Shown: positions 15,302 through 23,690 of the stretch, in pieces
Layout: each line of letters begins with the position of its first letter
How positions within the stretch are numbered: position 1 is the stretch's first letter
NCBI GenBank assembly: GCA_900766645.1
Contig: CAAFWD010000026.1
Span: forward strand, 1-33,641
Source: an uncultured Cetobacterium sp.
GTDB lineage: Bacteria; Fusobacteriota; Fusobacteriia; Fusobacteriales; Fusobacteriaceae
DNA: 33,641 nucleotides
Direction: 5' to 3'
The notes under the pieces: generated by a model
Databases searched by the model: none
Seen by the model: the letters and a program-made list of their open reading frames with translations, nothing else
Told to the model about the DNA's origin: nothing
Translations under genes and position numbers: made by a program

Positions 15302-15775
15302 ATGAATATACTTGAAAACAAAAAAGTTATAATCATTGGGGATAGAGATGGAATTCCTGGTGAAGCTATAAAAGAGTGTGTTGAAAAAGTAGAAAATACT
15401 CAAGTTTTATTTGCAGCAACAGAGTGTTTTGTCTGAACGGCAGCAGGAGCTATGGATTTAGAAAATCAAAAAAGGATCGAAACTTTGGCAGGTGAACACG
15501 GTCCAGAAAATATTGTAATTTTATTAGGAGCAGCAGAAGCTGAAGCAGCAGGTTTAGCTGCGGAAACAGTAATATCAGGAGATCCAACTTATGCAGGATG
15601 TCTTGCAGGTGTGGAGTTAGGATTAACTGTATATCACGTATTAGAGGAAGAGTTTAAAAACTCAGTAGACCCAGAAGTTTATGATGAGCAGATCGGAATG
15701 ATGGAAATGGTATTAGATGCTGATTCTATCACAGAAGAGATGAGAAATATGAGACAGGGGTGTAAATACCTTTAA
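15302..15775 (+). CDS. grdA: Glycine reductase selenoprotein A (UGA at residue 45 read as Sec)
   Basis: A 157-residue protein when TGA 15434-15436 is read as selenocysteine. The context C42-F-V-U45-TAAGAMDLE is the invariant GrdA redox motif. A naive reading would stop at 44 residues and restart at an internal ATG. Selenoprotein A accepts the carboxymethyl group from complex B as a selenoether, forming a mixed selenide-sulfide, and passes it to complex C. The downstream part AAEAEAAGLAAETV and the C-terminal RQGCKYL match the family. ATG 15302 follows GAGGAGGG. selB lies in the same gene cluster. The Sec context and full-length coding on both sides make a pseudogene very unlikely. Confidence 0.97.
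15434..15436 (+). other. grdA: Selenocysteine UGA codon of grdA
   Basis: In-frame TGA within CFV-U-TAAGAM. Only a weak hairpin (AGC-AGGA-GCT, 15442-15451) is seen at the expected SECIS distance, so the recoding signal is not resolved by eye. Confidence 0.95.
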
Positions 15776-15826
15776 TAAAAATTAGAAACAAAAGAAAAAC
15801 TGCCAATTAAAATCCATAGATCCAAA

Positions 15827-15843
15827 AAACCTCGGGTAGGTTT
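15827..15843 (+). other. Hairpin in the grdA-grdB spacer
   Basis: AAACCT-CGGGT-AGGTTT forms a 6-bp stem within the 120-base grdA-grdB gap. No T tract follows, so it does not look like a terminator. CTGCC at 15800-15804 could alternatively pair with GGTAG of the loop and arm. An mRNA-processing or stability role is possible. Confidence 0.4.
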
Positions 15844-15895
15844 AATAAAAAAATAAGTCTCTAGTAGGGAAATTCTTAAAACAAAGGAGCGATAA

Positions 15896-17185
15896 ATGTC
15901 TAAGATAAGAGTCGTACATTATATAAATCAATTCTTTGCCAACATTGGGGGAGAGGAGATGGCTCATATTGAACCTGAAAAAAGATCAGGTAAAGTAGGG
16001 CCAGGTTTAGGAATAGAAAAAGAGTTTAATGGAGAAGCAGAAATTGTTGCTACAGTTATTTGTGGTGATTCATATTTTAACGAAAATTTAGAGGAAGCAA
16101 AAAAGAGAATTCTAGATTTAGTAAAAGAGGAAAATCCAGATCTATTTATTTCAGGACCTGCATTTAATGCTGGAAGATACGGAGTTGCTTGTGGAGCAGT
16201 AGCGAAAATGATCAATGAAGAATTAGGAATTCCAGTGGTAACAGGAATGTATGTGGAAAATCCTGGTGTAGACATGTATAAGAAAGACGTATTTATTGTT
16301 GAAACAAAAGATTCAGCTGCAGGAATGAGAGATGCTCTTCCTAAAATAGTTGCACTAGCTAAAAAATTACTTAATAAAGAGGAAAATCTTTGTCCAGAGG
16401 AAGATGGATACATCTTAAGAGGAATGAGAAAGAACTTTTTTACAGAGGAAACAGGTGCTTCTAGAGCTGTTAATATGTTAGTTAAAAAATTAAAGAATGA
16501 ACCTTTTACAACAGAGTATCCAATGCCAACATTTGATAGAGTTGAGCCAGGAAAGGCTATAAAAGATCTATCAAAGGCAAAAATAGCATTAGTAACTTCA
16601 GGAGGAATAGTTCCTGCTGGAAACCCTGATAGAATAGAATCATCTTCAGCTTCAAAATATGGAGAGTATTCTATAGATAACATGGGAGAAACAGCTCATG
16701 GAGGATATGATCCAGTTTATGCTAACCAAAACCAAAATAGAGTATTACCAGTTGATGTACTGAAAGATTTACAAGCTGAAGGAGTAATTGGTGAGATCTA
16801 CCCTTACTACTACACGACTGTAGGAAATGGAACTTCAGTTGCTAATTCAGATGCATTTGCCACTGAATTTTCGAAAAAACTTTTATCAGCGGGAGTCGAC
16901 GCAGTAATTTTAACTTCTACTTGAGGAACTTGTACTCGTTGTGGAGCAACGATGGTAAAAGCGATTGAAAGAACAGGAATTCCAGTAGTTCATATCTGTA
17001 CAGTAGTACCGATTTCACAAACTGTTGGAGCAAATAGAATAGTTCCTGCTGTAGCAATTCCATATCCTTTAGGGAATCCTTTATTAGACGCTGCTGAAGA
17101 GAAAAAATTGAGAAGATCAATTGTTGAAAAAGCTTTAGAAGCATTAACTACTGAAGTAGATTCTCAAACAGTTTTCGAAAGATAA
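15896..17185 (+). CDS. grdB: Glycine reductase complex component B, subunit gamma (UGA at residue 343 read as Sec)
   Basis: A 429-residue protein when TGA 16922-16924 is read as selenocysteine. The site reads ILTST-U343-GTC346-TRCGATMVKA, the canonical GrdB UxxC motif. Without recoding the gene would stop at 342 residues and its last 86 residues would be lost. GrdB cleaves the C-N bond of the glycine Schiff base on GrdE, releasing ammonia and transferring the carboxymethyl group to selenoprotein A. N-terminal IRVVHYINQFFANIGGEE and FISGPAFNAGRYGVACG are family features. ATG 15896 follows AAAGGAG. The gene is separated from grdA by 120 bases and from grdC by a terminator-like hairpin. Confidence 0.97.
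16922..16924 (+). other. grdB: Selenocysteine UGA codon of grdB
   Basis: In-frame TGA within TST-U-GTCTRCG, with both flanks coding for conserved GrdB sequence. Confidence 0.96.
16936..16952 (+). promoter_or_regulatory. Candidate bacterial SECIS hairpin of grdB
   Basis: TCGTTG (16936-16941) and CAACGA (16947-16952) form a perfect 6-bp stem with loop TGGAG, beginning 11 bases after the UGA. Bacterial SECIS elements are short hairpins at this distance with G and U in the apical loop, and SelB domain 4 binds them. The bases also encode the conserved TRCGAT residues, so selection on protein and RNA cannot be separated here. Confidence 0.6.
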
Positions 17186-17192
17186 TTAAATT

Positions 17193-17229
17193 ACTGAAGG
17201 GAAGGAGTATCTTGCCTTCAGTTTTTTTT
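17193..17229 (+). terminator. Intra-operon terminator-like hairpin between grdB and grdC
   Basis: ACTGAAGG (17193-17200) pairs with CCTTCAGT (17215-17222), extended by AAG/CTT across one G-G mismatch. Seven further T residues follow. It has the form of a normal intrinsic terminator although the grd genes continue 24 bases later, so it probably acts as a partial attenuator. Confidence 0.8.
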
Positions 17230-17252
17230 ACAAAAATTGGGAGGTTTTAGTG

Positions 17253-18794
17253 ATGAGTTATGCTGTTTTAAAAAATACAAGTTATGTTTTAGTTCACACA
17301 CCGGAGATGATTTTACACAATGGAACAACACAAACAACGGAAAAGCAAGTAAACCCAGATTCAGAGTATCTGAAAAATATTAGAAAATCTTATAGAACTT
17401 TTGATGAAGTAGTGAATTATGGACCAAATCAAACTTATATTGGAAATATGACTCCAAGTGAGTTAAAAAATTTAGGGGACACATGGGTTGATAAGAAAAT
17501 AGAGGGAAAAAGACAAGGAAGATTTGGAGAGATATTGCCAGAGCAAGAGTTTTTATTACTATTAAAAATTTGTGACAAATTTGATCTTGTAATGTTAGAA
17601 GAAAATTTTATGAACTCTGCTTTAGAGGAGTATAGAAAAAATCCTATATTTAAAGAGGAAGATGTAAAAGCTTTAAAAGGAAATTCTATAGATGAGATAA
17701 AAACTGCTTTAGAAGCTCATAATGAAGGATTATATTATAATAATGAGCTTATTGGATGTGTTAAGAAAGCCCATGATATAGATGTTAACCTTTCATCTCA
17801 TACTATGCTAGAAAATTTAGTTGTTAAAGCTTCAGGAGTTGCAGCATTGAGACACCTTATTGTAAAAAATAATTTAGATCCAGCTTCTATTGATTATATT
17901 ATTGAATGTTCTGAAGAGGCTTGTGGAGATATGAACCAAAGAGGTGGAGGAAACTTCGCGAAGGCTATTGGTGAAATAGCTGGAACAATTAATGCAACAG
18001 GATGTGATGTAAGAGGATTCTGTGCTGCTCCAACTCACGCTCTTATAAACGCAGCTTCATTGGTAAAAGCTGGAACATATGAGAACGTTGTTATAGTTGC
18101 AGGTGGAGCAACAGCAAAACTTGGAATGAATGGAAAAGATCACGTAAAAAAAGGACTTCCTATTTTAGAGGATGTACTTGGTGCTTTTGCTGTATTAGTT
18201 TCTAAAGATGATGGAGTATCTCCAATTATCAGAACAGATTTAGTTGGAAAGCATACAGTGGGAACAGGGTCTTCTCCTCAAGCAGTAATGACATCATTAA
18301 TTATTAATCCTTTAGAAAAAGCTGGATTAAAAATTCAAGACATAGATAAATATTCAGTTGAAATGCAAAATCCTGATATTACAAAGCCAGCAGGAGCAGG
18401 GGATGTACCTGAAGGAAATTATAAAATGATAGGTGCTATTGGAGTAAAAAGAGGAGATATTGGAAGAGCTGATCTAAATGAATTCATAGAGAAACATGGA
18501 ATGAAAGGATGGGCTCCAACTCAGGGACATATTCCATCAGGGGTTCCATATTGTGGATTTGCTATAGATGATCTTACAACTGGAGATTTGAATAAAGTTA
18601 TGATAGTTGGAAAAGGATCGTTATTCTTAGGAAGAATGACAAATCTATTTGATGGAGTATCAATCATAATTGAAAGAAACGCTGGAACAACAAAAGAGGA
18701 GACGGAACTTTCAGAGGAGTATATCAATACACTAATAGCTAAAGCGATGAGAGATTTTGCAAAAAGCATATTACCTGAATCAGAAAATAACTAG
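17253..18794 (+). CDS. grdC: Glycine reductase complex component C, subunit beta
   Basis: A 513-residue protein of the GrdC family, with a thiolase/FabH-like core. Recognisable segments are YVLVHTPEMILHNGTTQ at the N-terminus, IECSEEACGDMNQRGGGNFAKA in the middle and TGCDVRGFCAAPTHALI, which holds the Cys-rich loop. With GrdD it forms complex C, which takes the carboxymethyl group from selenoprotein A and releases acetyl phosphate. ATG 17253 is used because homologues begin MSY. GTG 17250 just before it is closer to the GGGAGG site and is also possible. It follows the internal terminator-like hairpin and is nine bases from grdD. Confidence 0.94.
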   Translation: MSYAVLKNTSYVLVHTPEMILHNGTTQTTEKQVNPDSEYLKNIRKSYRTFDEVVNYGPNQTYIGNMTPSELKNLGDTWVDKKIEGKRQGRFGEILPEQEFLLLLKICDKFDLVMLEENFMNSALEEYRKNPIFKEEDVKALKGNSIDEIKTALEAHNEGLYYNNELIGCVKKAHDIDVNLSSHTMLENLVVKASGVAALRHLIVKNNLDPASIDYIIECSEEACGDMNQRGGGNFAKAIGEIAGTINATGCDVRGFCAAPTHALINAASLVKAGTYENVVIVAGGATAKLGMNGKDHVKKGLPILEDVLGAFAVLVSKDDGVSPIIRTDLVGKHTVGTGSSPQAVMTSLIINPLEKAGLKIQDIDKYSVEMQNPDITKPAGAGDVPEGNYKMIGAIGVKRGDIGRADLNEFIEKHGMKGWAPTQGHIPSGVPYCGFAIDDLTTGDLNKVMIVGKGSLFLGRMTNLFDGVSIIIERNAGTTKEETELSEEYINTLIAKAMRDFAKSILPESENN

Positions 18795-18803
18795 GAGGGA
18801 CTT

Positions 18804-19952
18804 ATGGAAAATAAAATTAATGAGATCATAAGTAAGTCCTTTTTAAAAATGGCAGATTATTTAGAAAAAAAGGACGTACTAAATGATTATACAGTGGGAG
18901 TAACTCTTTTAGGAAGTGAACTAGGAATAGATCACATAGTAAAAGGTGCTGAGGAAGCAAAAAGAAAACTTAATATAAATGTGGTATTAATAGGACCTAA
19001 AGTAGAAACCGATCTTCCAATTTATGAGGCTGAAACAGAGGATGAAGCTCATAAAAAATTAGACGAACTACTTTGTAAAAAAGAGATTGATGCAGTTGTA
19101 ACGATGCATTATAATTTTCCAATTGGAGTTTCAACAGTTGGAAGAGTTGTAACACCTATGGGGAAAGATATATTCTTAGCTACAACCACAGGAACAACTT
19201 CAACTAATAGAATAGAGGGTATGATAAAAAATACTATCTATGGAAGTATTGTAGCTAAATCTTGTGGGATTGAAAAACCTACAGTTGGAATTTTAAATAT
19301 TGAAGGTGCTAAAGAGGTCGAAAAACAGCTGAAAAAAATAAAAGAGTTGGGATATGACATAAACTTTGGAGTATCTCAAAGGGGCGATGGAGGAGTTTTC
19401 TTAAGAGGAAATGATTTGATTCTTGGAAGTTGTGATGTTGTTGTAACAGACTCTTTAACAGGAAATATTTTAATGAAAATGTTCTCAGCTTTTAATAGTG
19501 GAGGAAAAGAGGAGGTTTGTGGATACGGATATGGACCAGGAATTGGATTCTCTTATGAAAATAAGGTTTTTATTGTGTCTAGAGCTTCTGGAAAAAATGT
19601 TATTAAAGGTGCAATTGAGTATGCTTATGATACTTTAAGAGGAGATATAAATAAAATTCTTAAAGAGGAGGAGGTAAAACTTAAAAAATTAAACTTTGAA
19701 GATTTCTTAAAAGAAAATCTTAAGGATAAAAAAGTTGTGGTAACTAGTGGTGTGACATTAGAAAAAGAGGTGGTTACAGCTCAGATTCCAGGGATAGACA
19801 TTATGGAATTGGATAATGCTGTGGAGTTTTTAAAAGAAAAAGGTATTTATTCTGAAGCTGGAATGGGTTGTACAGGACCTATTGTAATGGTAAATGAAGC
19901 TAAAGAGGAGATAGCTATAAAATACTTAAAAGAAGGGGAGTTCCTATCTTAA
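18804..19952 (+). CDS. grdD: Glycine reductase complex component C, subunit alpha
   Basis: A 382-residue protein of the GrdD family, related in fold to PlsX and phosphotransacetylase-like proteins. TTTGTTSTNRIEGM, VSQRGDGGVFLRG, GSCDVVVTDSLTGNILMK and the C-terminal GMGCTGPIV are typical. The Cys of that last motif (residue 356) corresponds to the Cys reported to carry the acetyl thioester before phosphorolysis to acetyl phosphate. ATG 18804 follows AGGAGGG. It lies nine bases after grdC and 21 bases before the next gene, consistent with one transcript. Confidence 0.95.
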   Translation: MENKINEIISKSFLKMADYLEKKDVLNDYTVGVTLLGSELGIDHIVKGAEEAKRKLNINVVLIGPKVETDLPIYEAETEDEAHKKLDELLCKKEIDAVVTMHYNFPIGVSTVGRVVTPMGKDIFLATTTGTTSTNRIEGMIKNTIYGSIVAKSCGIEKPTVGILNIEGAKEVEKQLKKIKELGYDINFGVSQRGDGGVFLRGNDLILGSCDVVVTDSLTGNILMKMFSAFNSGGKEEVCGYGYGPGIGFSYENKVFIVSRASGKNVIKGAIEYAYDTLRGDINKILKEEEVKLKKLNFEDFLKENLKDKKVVVTSGVTLEKEVVTAQIPGIDIMELDNAVEFLKEKGIYSEAGMGCTGPIVMVNEAKEEIAIKYLKEGEFLS

Positions 19953-19973
19953 AATAACAAAGGGGGAAAAACC

Positions 19974-22274
19974 GTGTATAAAATAGTAAGAAAAGAGTGG
20001 CTGAATAAAGATATATGTTTAATGGAAATAGAAGCTCCTGCTCTTGTAAAAGCTGCTAAACCTGGACAATTTTTAATTGTAAAAGTGGATGAGAAAGGGG
20101 AGAGAATCCCTTTGACAATTTGTGATTATGATAAAAAAAGAGGAACAGTAACTATTGTGTTCTTTGTAATTGGTGAAAGTACAAAACATATGGGAGAGCT
20201 TGAAGTTGGGGAATCTTTCAGAGATGTTATTGGACCGTTAGGACAGGAAAGTGAGTTTTTACATGAGGGGCTAGATGAACTAAAGAATAAAAGATTTTTA
20301 TTTGTAGCAGGAGGAGTTGGAACAGCTCCTATTTATCCACAAGTAAAATGGTTTAAAGATCATGGCCTTCATGCTGATGTTATCATAGGTGCAAAAAATA
20401 AGGAGATTTTAATTCTAGAAAAGCAATTGAAAGATGTAGCGGAAAATCTATATATATCCACAGATGATGGATCTTATGGATTTAAAGGAGTTGTTACAGA
20501 TGTTATAGACATTCTTATAAAAGATGAGAAAAAACATTATGATCATGTGGTAGCAATAGGACCTATGATTATGATGAAATTTGTATCTTTAAAAACTAAA
20601 GAGTATAACATCCCAACAACAGTAAGTCTAAATCCACTTATGATAGATGGTACTGGAATGTGTGGAGCTTGTAGAGTAACTGTTGGAAATGAGATAAAAT
20701 TTGCTTGTGTTGATGGTCCAGAGTTTGATGGACATTTAGTTAATTTTGATGAAGCGATGAAAAGACAAAGAATTTATAAAACTGAAGAGGGAAGAGCATA
20801 CTTAAAAGAGGTTGAGGGAGAAACTCATCACTCACCAACTCCTTGTGGTTGTCACGAAGAGAAGGAAGATTCTTGTCATATTACTAATTTTGATAGAATG
20901 AAAAAAGTTAAAATTGCTGAGCAACCAGCAAAGCTTAGAGTGAAAAACTTTGATGAGGTAACTTTAAACTATTCTTTAGAACAGGCAAAACTAGAAGCTT
21001 CAAGATGTGTAGATTGTAAAAATCCACTTTGTGTTCAAGGTTGTCCAGTTTCTATAAATATTCCAGAATTTATAAGGGAGATAAAAACAGGAGATCTAGA
21101 TGCAGCAGCTAAAGCCATAAAAAAATATACTAATCTTCCATCTGTTTGTGGAAGAGTTTGTCCTCAAGAAACTCAGTGTGAACAAAAGTGCATTATGGGG
21201 ATCAAAGGAGAAGCAGTTGCAATTGGAAAGTTGGAAAAGTTTATAGGAGATTATATTTTAGAAAATAATGTTTCTGTGGAAAAAGTACCTAAAAATGGGT
21301 ATAAAGTTGCAGTTATAGGAAGTGGTCCAGCGGGATTAACAGCAGCTGGAGATTTGGGAAAAATGGGATATGATGTAACAGTGTTTGAAGCTCTTCATGA
21401 GTTAGGAGGAGTTTTAACATATGGAATTCCAAGCTTTAGACTTCCTAAAGATGCAATTGTAAAAAAAGAGATTGATGAGTTAAAAAAACTTGGAGTTAAT
21501 TTTAAAAAGAATGTGGCAATAGGAAAAACTCATACTATAGATGAGCTTATAGATGAGGAAAAATTCCATGCTGTATTTATAGGAAGTGGGGCGGGACTGC
21601 CTAACTTTATGAAAATTCCTGGAGAAAATTTAAATGGGGTTTTATCAGCAAATGAGTTCTTAACGAGAATTAACCTTATGAAAGCTAATGAAGAAGGTTA
21701 TAAAACACCAATAAGAATTCCTAAAAAAGCTGCAGTTATCGGTGGAGGAAACGTAGCAATGGATGCGGTTAGAACAGCTATAAGACTTGGAGCAGAATCA
21801 CACATCGTTTACAGAAGAGGTGTAAAAGAGTTCCCAGCACGTTTAGAAGAGGTTCATCATGCAATTGAGGAGGGAGTTATCATTGATGAGTTAACTCTTC
21901 CTAAGGAAATTTTAGGAGATGAACATGGAAATGTTATAGGAATGAAATGTGTAAGAACTGCTCTTGGAGAAAAAGATGCATCAGGAAGAGCTAAATTTAT
22001 AGAGATTGAAGGATCAGAGTTTATTATGGATGTTGACACTGTTATAATCTCAATTGGAACTTCTCCAAATCCATTATTAGCAAATACAACTAAAAATTTA
22101 GAACTAAATAAATGGAAATGTATTGTTGCTAATGAAGGTGGAGAAACGTCAAAAGAGGGAGTATTTGCAGGGGGAGATGCTGTTATAGGAGCAGCAACAG
22201 TAATTCTTGCAATGGAAGCTGGTAAAAAAGCTGCAGTATCCATTGATAAATATATAAAACAAAAATACTCTTAA
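19974..22274 (+). CDS. Fused NfnAB-type NADH-dependent reduced ferredoxin:NADP+ oxidoreductase
   Basis: A 766-residue fusion. Residues 1-270 resemble NfnA/SudB/PyrK: an FAD segment RIPLTICDYD (44-53), the NAD-binding turn GGVGTAP (113-119) and a 2Fe-2S site with C230, C233 and C245. Residues 271-310 are a linker rich in His and Cys. Residues 311-766 resemble NfnB/SudA/GltD: two 4Fe-4S clusters (Cys 345, 348, 353, 357 and 392, 396, 402, 406), FAD motif GSGPAG (449-454), GGGNVAMD and a C-terminal GGDAVIGAATVILAM. NfnAB couples NADPH formation to oxidation of NADH and reduced ferredoxin. GTG start with AAAGGGGGA upstream, 21 bases after grdD and before the terminator, so it is the last gene of the grd unit. 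It could supply NADPH to TrxB. A glutamate-synthase role is less likely because no gltB-like large subunit is nearby. Confidence 0.88.
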   Translation: MYKIVRKEWLNKDICLMEIEAPALVKAAKPGQFLIVKVDEKGERIPLTICDYDKKRGTVTIVFFVIGESTKHMGELEVGESFRDVIGPLGQESEFLHEGLDELKNKRFLFVAGGVGTAPIYPQVKWFKDHGLHADVIIGAKNKEILILEKQLKDVAENLYISTDDGSYGFKGVVTDVIDILIKDEKKHYDHVVAIGPMIMMKFVSLKTKEYNIPTTVSLNPLMIDGTGMCGACRVTVGNEIKFACVDGPEFDGHLVNFDEAMKRQRIYKTEEGRAYLKEVEGETHHSPTPCGCHEEKEDSCHITNFDRMKKVKIAEQPAKLRVKNFDEVTLNYSLEQAKLEASRCVDCKNPLCVQGCPVSINIPEFIREIKTGDLDAAAKAIKKYTNLPSVCGRVCPQETQCEQKCIMGIKGEAVAIGKLEKFIGDYILENNVSVEKVPKNGYKVAVIGSGPAGLTAAGDLGKMGYDVTVFEALHELGGVLTYGIPSFRLPKDAIVKKEIDELKKLGVNFKKNVAIGKTHTIDELIDEEKFHAVFIGSGAGLPNFMKIPGENLNGVLSANEFLTRINLMKANEEGYKTPIRIPKKAAVIGGGNVAMDAVRTAIRLGAESHIVYRRGVKEFPARLEEVHHAIEEGVIIDELTLPKEILGDEHGNVIGMKCVRTALGEKDASGRAKFIEIEGSEFIMDVDTVIISIGTSPNPLLANTTKNLELNKWKCIVANEGGETSKEGVFAGGDAVIGAATVILAMEAGKKAAVSIDKYIKQKYS

Positions 22275-22287
22275 AAGTTAAAATATA

Positions 22288-22340
22288 GATATCCAAGAGG
22301 GTTAAAGTTATCCAGACCGATTCTCTTGGATATTTTTTTA
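22288..22340 (+). terminator. Intrinsic terminator at the end of the grd cluster
   Basis: ATATCCAAGAG (22289-22299) pairs perfectly with CTCTTGGATAT (22323-22333) around a 23-base loop and is followed by T residues. Confidence 0.88.
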
Positions 22341-22408
22341 TAGAAAAAAATGTAAAATTACGATATCATATTATGAATACTATTTTAAATAAAAAGGGGA
22401 TATGAGAT

Positions 22409-22963
22409 ATGAAAATATTATGGGTAGACACAGAAACAACAGGACTTTCAAATGATGCAGCACCAATTCAAATTTCGGGAATAGTAGAGATTGATGGAGA
22501 AGTAAAAGATGAATTTAACATTTTTTTAAAACCTTTTGAAGGAGCAGATATTCAGCAAGAGGCTTTAGATATTCATGGACTTAGTTTAGATGAGATTAAC
22601 AGTTTTCAAGAGAGTGTTGATGGATATAAAGAGATGTTAGCAGTTTTTGATAAATATATAAATAAATATGATAGAGATGATAAATTTATTGTAGCAGGAT
22701 ATAATGTGGACTTTGATCTAAAAAAAATTAGAAGATTAGCTGAAGCACATGGAGATAGATATATAAACTCATATTTAGGAATGAAAAAGATAGATCCAAT
22801 GTTACTAATAACTCCTTTTCAAGCTGTGGGGAAATTACCAATTTTAGAGAATAATAAACTTGAAACATGGTGCAATCATTTTGGAATATGTATAAAAGCA
22901 CACGATAGTTTAGAGGATATTAGGGGGACAAGAGAGTTATTTAACAAAATAATGGGGAGATAG
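22409..22963 (+). CDS. DEDDh-family 3'-5' exonuclease
   Basis: A 184-residue protein of the RNase T/DnaQ superfamily. Acidic residues are D7 and E9 in VDTETTG, Asp in GYNVDFD (101-103) and H165-x4-D170 in AHDSLEDIRGT, which makes it the DEDDh type. These bind two metal ions and cut 3' ends of nucleic acid. Length is close to the bare exonuclease domain, with no polymerase or UvrC-like extension, so it is a stand-alone nuclease rather than a DNA polymerase III subunit assigned with certainty. AAAAGGGG lies 12-13 bases before the ATG. It starts a likely three-gene run with the next membrane protein and the MerR regulator, on spacing alone. Confidence 0.88.
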   Translation: MKILWVDTETTGLSNDAAPIQISGIVEIDGEVKDEFNIFLKPFEGADIQQEALDIHGLSLDEINSFQESVDGYKEMLAVFDKYINKYDRDDKFIVAGYNVDFDLKKIRRLAEAHGDRYINSYLGMKKIDPMLLITPFQAVGKLPILENNKLETWCNHFGICIKAHDSLEDIRGTRELFNKIMGR

Positions 22964-23003
22964 AATATCAGTACAAAATAAAAAATAACAAAAGGGGAGT
23001 TTT

Positions 23004-23660
23004 ATGATACTAACTACAATTTTAATTATACTAGCAATTTTATTTATGTTTTCACCAATTTTTTTATCAGTGACAGGGATTGTTCCTTATGCTCATTGGT
23101 TTATCTACTACACAGTTCCAATAGGAGTAGTAGTTATAGGAATTTTTGGTCTTATAGGAACATATACAAGAAATAAAAGACAAGATGAGGATCTATCTTA
23201 TGAAGAGTTAAAAGTTGAGAGTAACCCTCATCAAAAGTATATAAAGGATGAGGATAAGCAGTTTGTATTAGATCATATTGAAGATTTTGAAGAGAGAATA
23301 GGAACAGGAAAAAGTTACTATATAAATTCTTTTTTAAAGAAAAAGACACCTTTTAATGGGGGAGCTTTTTTTGGAGGACTTTTCTGGTTAGGGTATAGAG
23401 GTATGATGAAAGAGTTTTTCAGTGTTTTAGGAGTTTTTATATTATTTGATATAGTTACCTTAATTTCAGGAATAAATACAGATGGATTAAATTTAGGAAT
23501 AATAGTTTCAGGATTTTTTGGTCTTTGTGGAAATTATTTATATTTTTCTAAATTAAAAAAAGATATACAGAAGGGAGCTAAACCAATAAATCCATTATTA
23601 GGATTATCAATAGCAATAGGATGTTTTGCTATATATAGTTTTGGAATGGGCTCTTTTTAA
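23004..23660 (+). CDS. DUF2628-like membrane protein
   Basis: A 218-residue protein. Two hydrophobic segments lie at about 2-25 and 30-55. A charged cytosolic stretch (about 58-110) follows. Then KKTPFNGGAFFGGLFWLGYRGMMKEF and three further hydrophobic segments. The aromatic Gly-rich entry into the membrane followed by YRGM resembles the DUF2628 pattern (WNxxAFFFGxxWxxYRKMY). No function is known for that family. ATG 23004 follows AAAGGGGAG. The gene lies 40 bases after the exonuclease and 30 bases before the regulator. Confidence 0.65.
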   Translation: MILTTILIILAILFMFSPIFLSVTGIVPYAHWFIYYTVPIGVVVIGIFGLIGTYTRNKRQDEDLSYEELKVESNPHQKYIKDEDKQFVLDHIEDFEERIGTGKSYYINSFLKKKTPFNGGAFFGGLFWLGYRGMMKEFFSVLGVFILFDIVTLISGINTDGLNLGIIVSGFFGLCGNYLYFSKLKKDIQKGAKPINPLLGLSIAIGCFAIYSFGMGSF

Positions 23661-23690
23661 AAAAGAAAAAAGACGTAAGTGAGGATTTTT

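Noticed and set aside
15964..16683. A 239-codon open frame antisense to grdB
   Set aside because: It mirrors the codon pattern of the highly conserved grdB and has a Ser- and Phe-rich composition typical of antisense frames. No ribosome binding site or family resemblance.
15302..17185. grdA and grdB as frameshifted or nonsense pseudogenes
   Set aside because: The single in-frame TGA of each lies exactly at the known Sec position with conserved sequence on both sides, and selB is in the same cluster.
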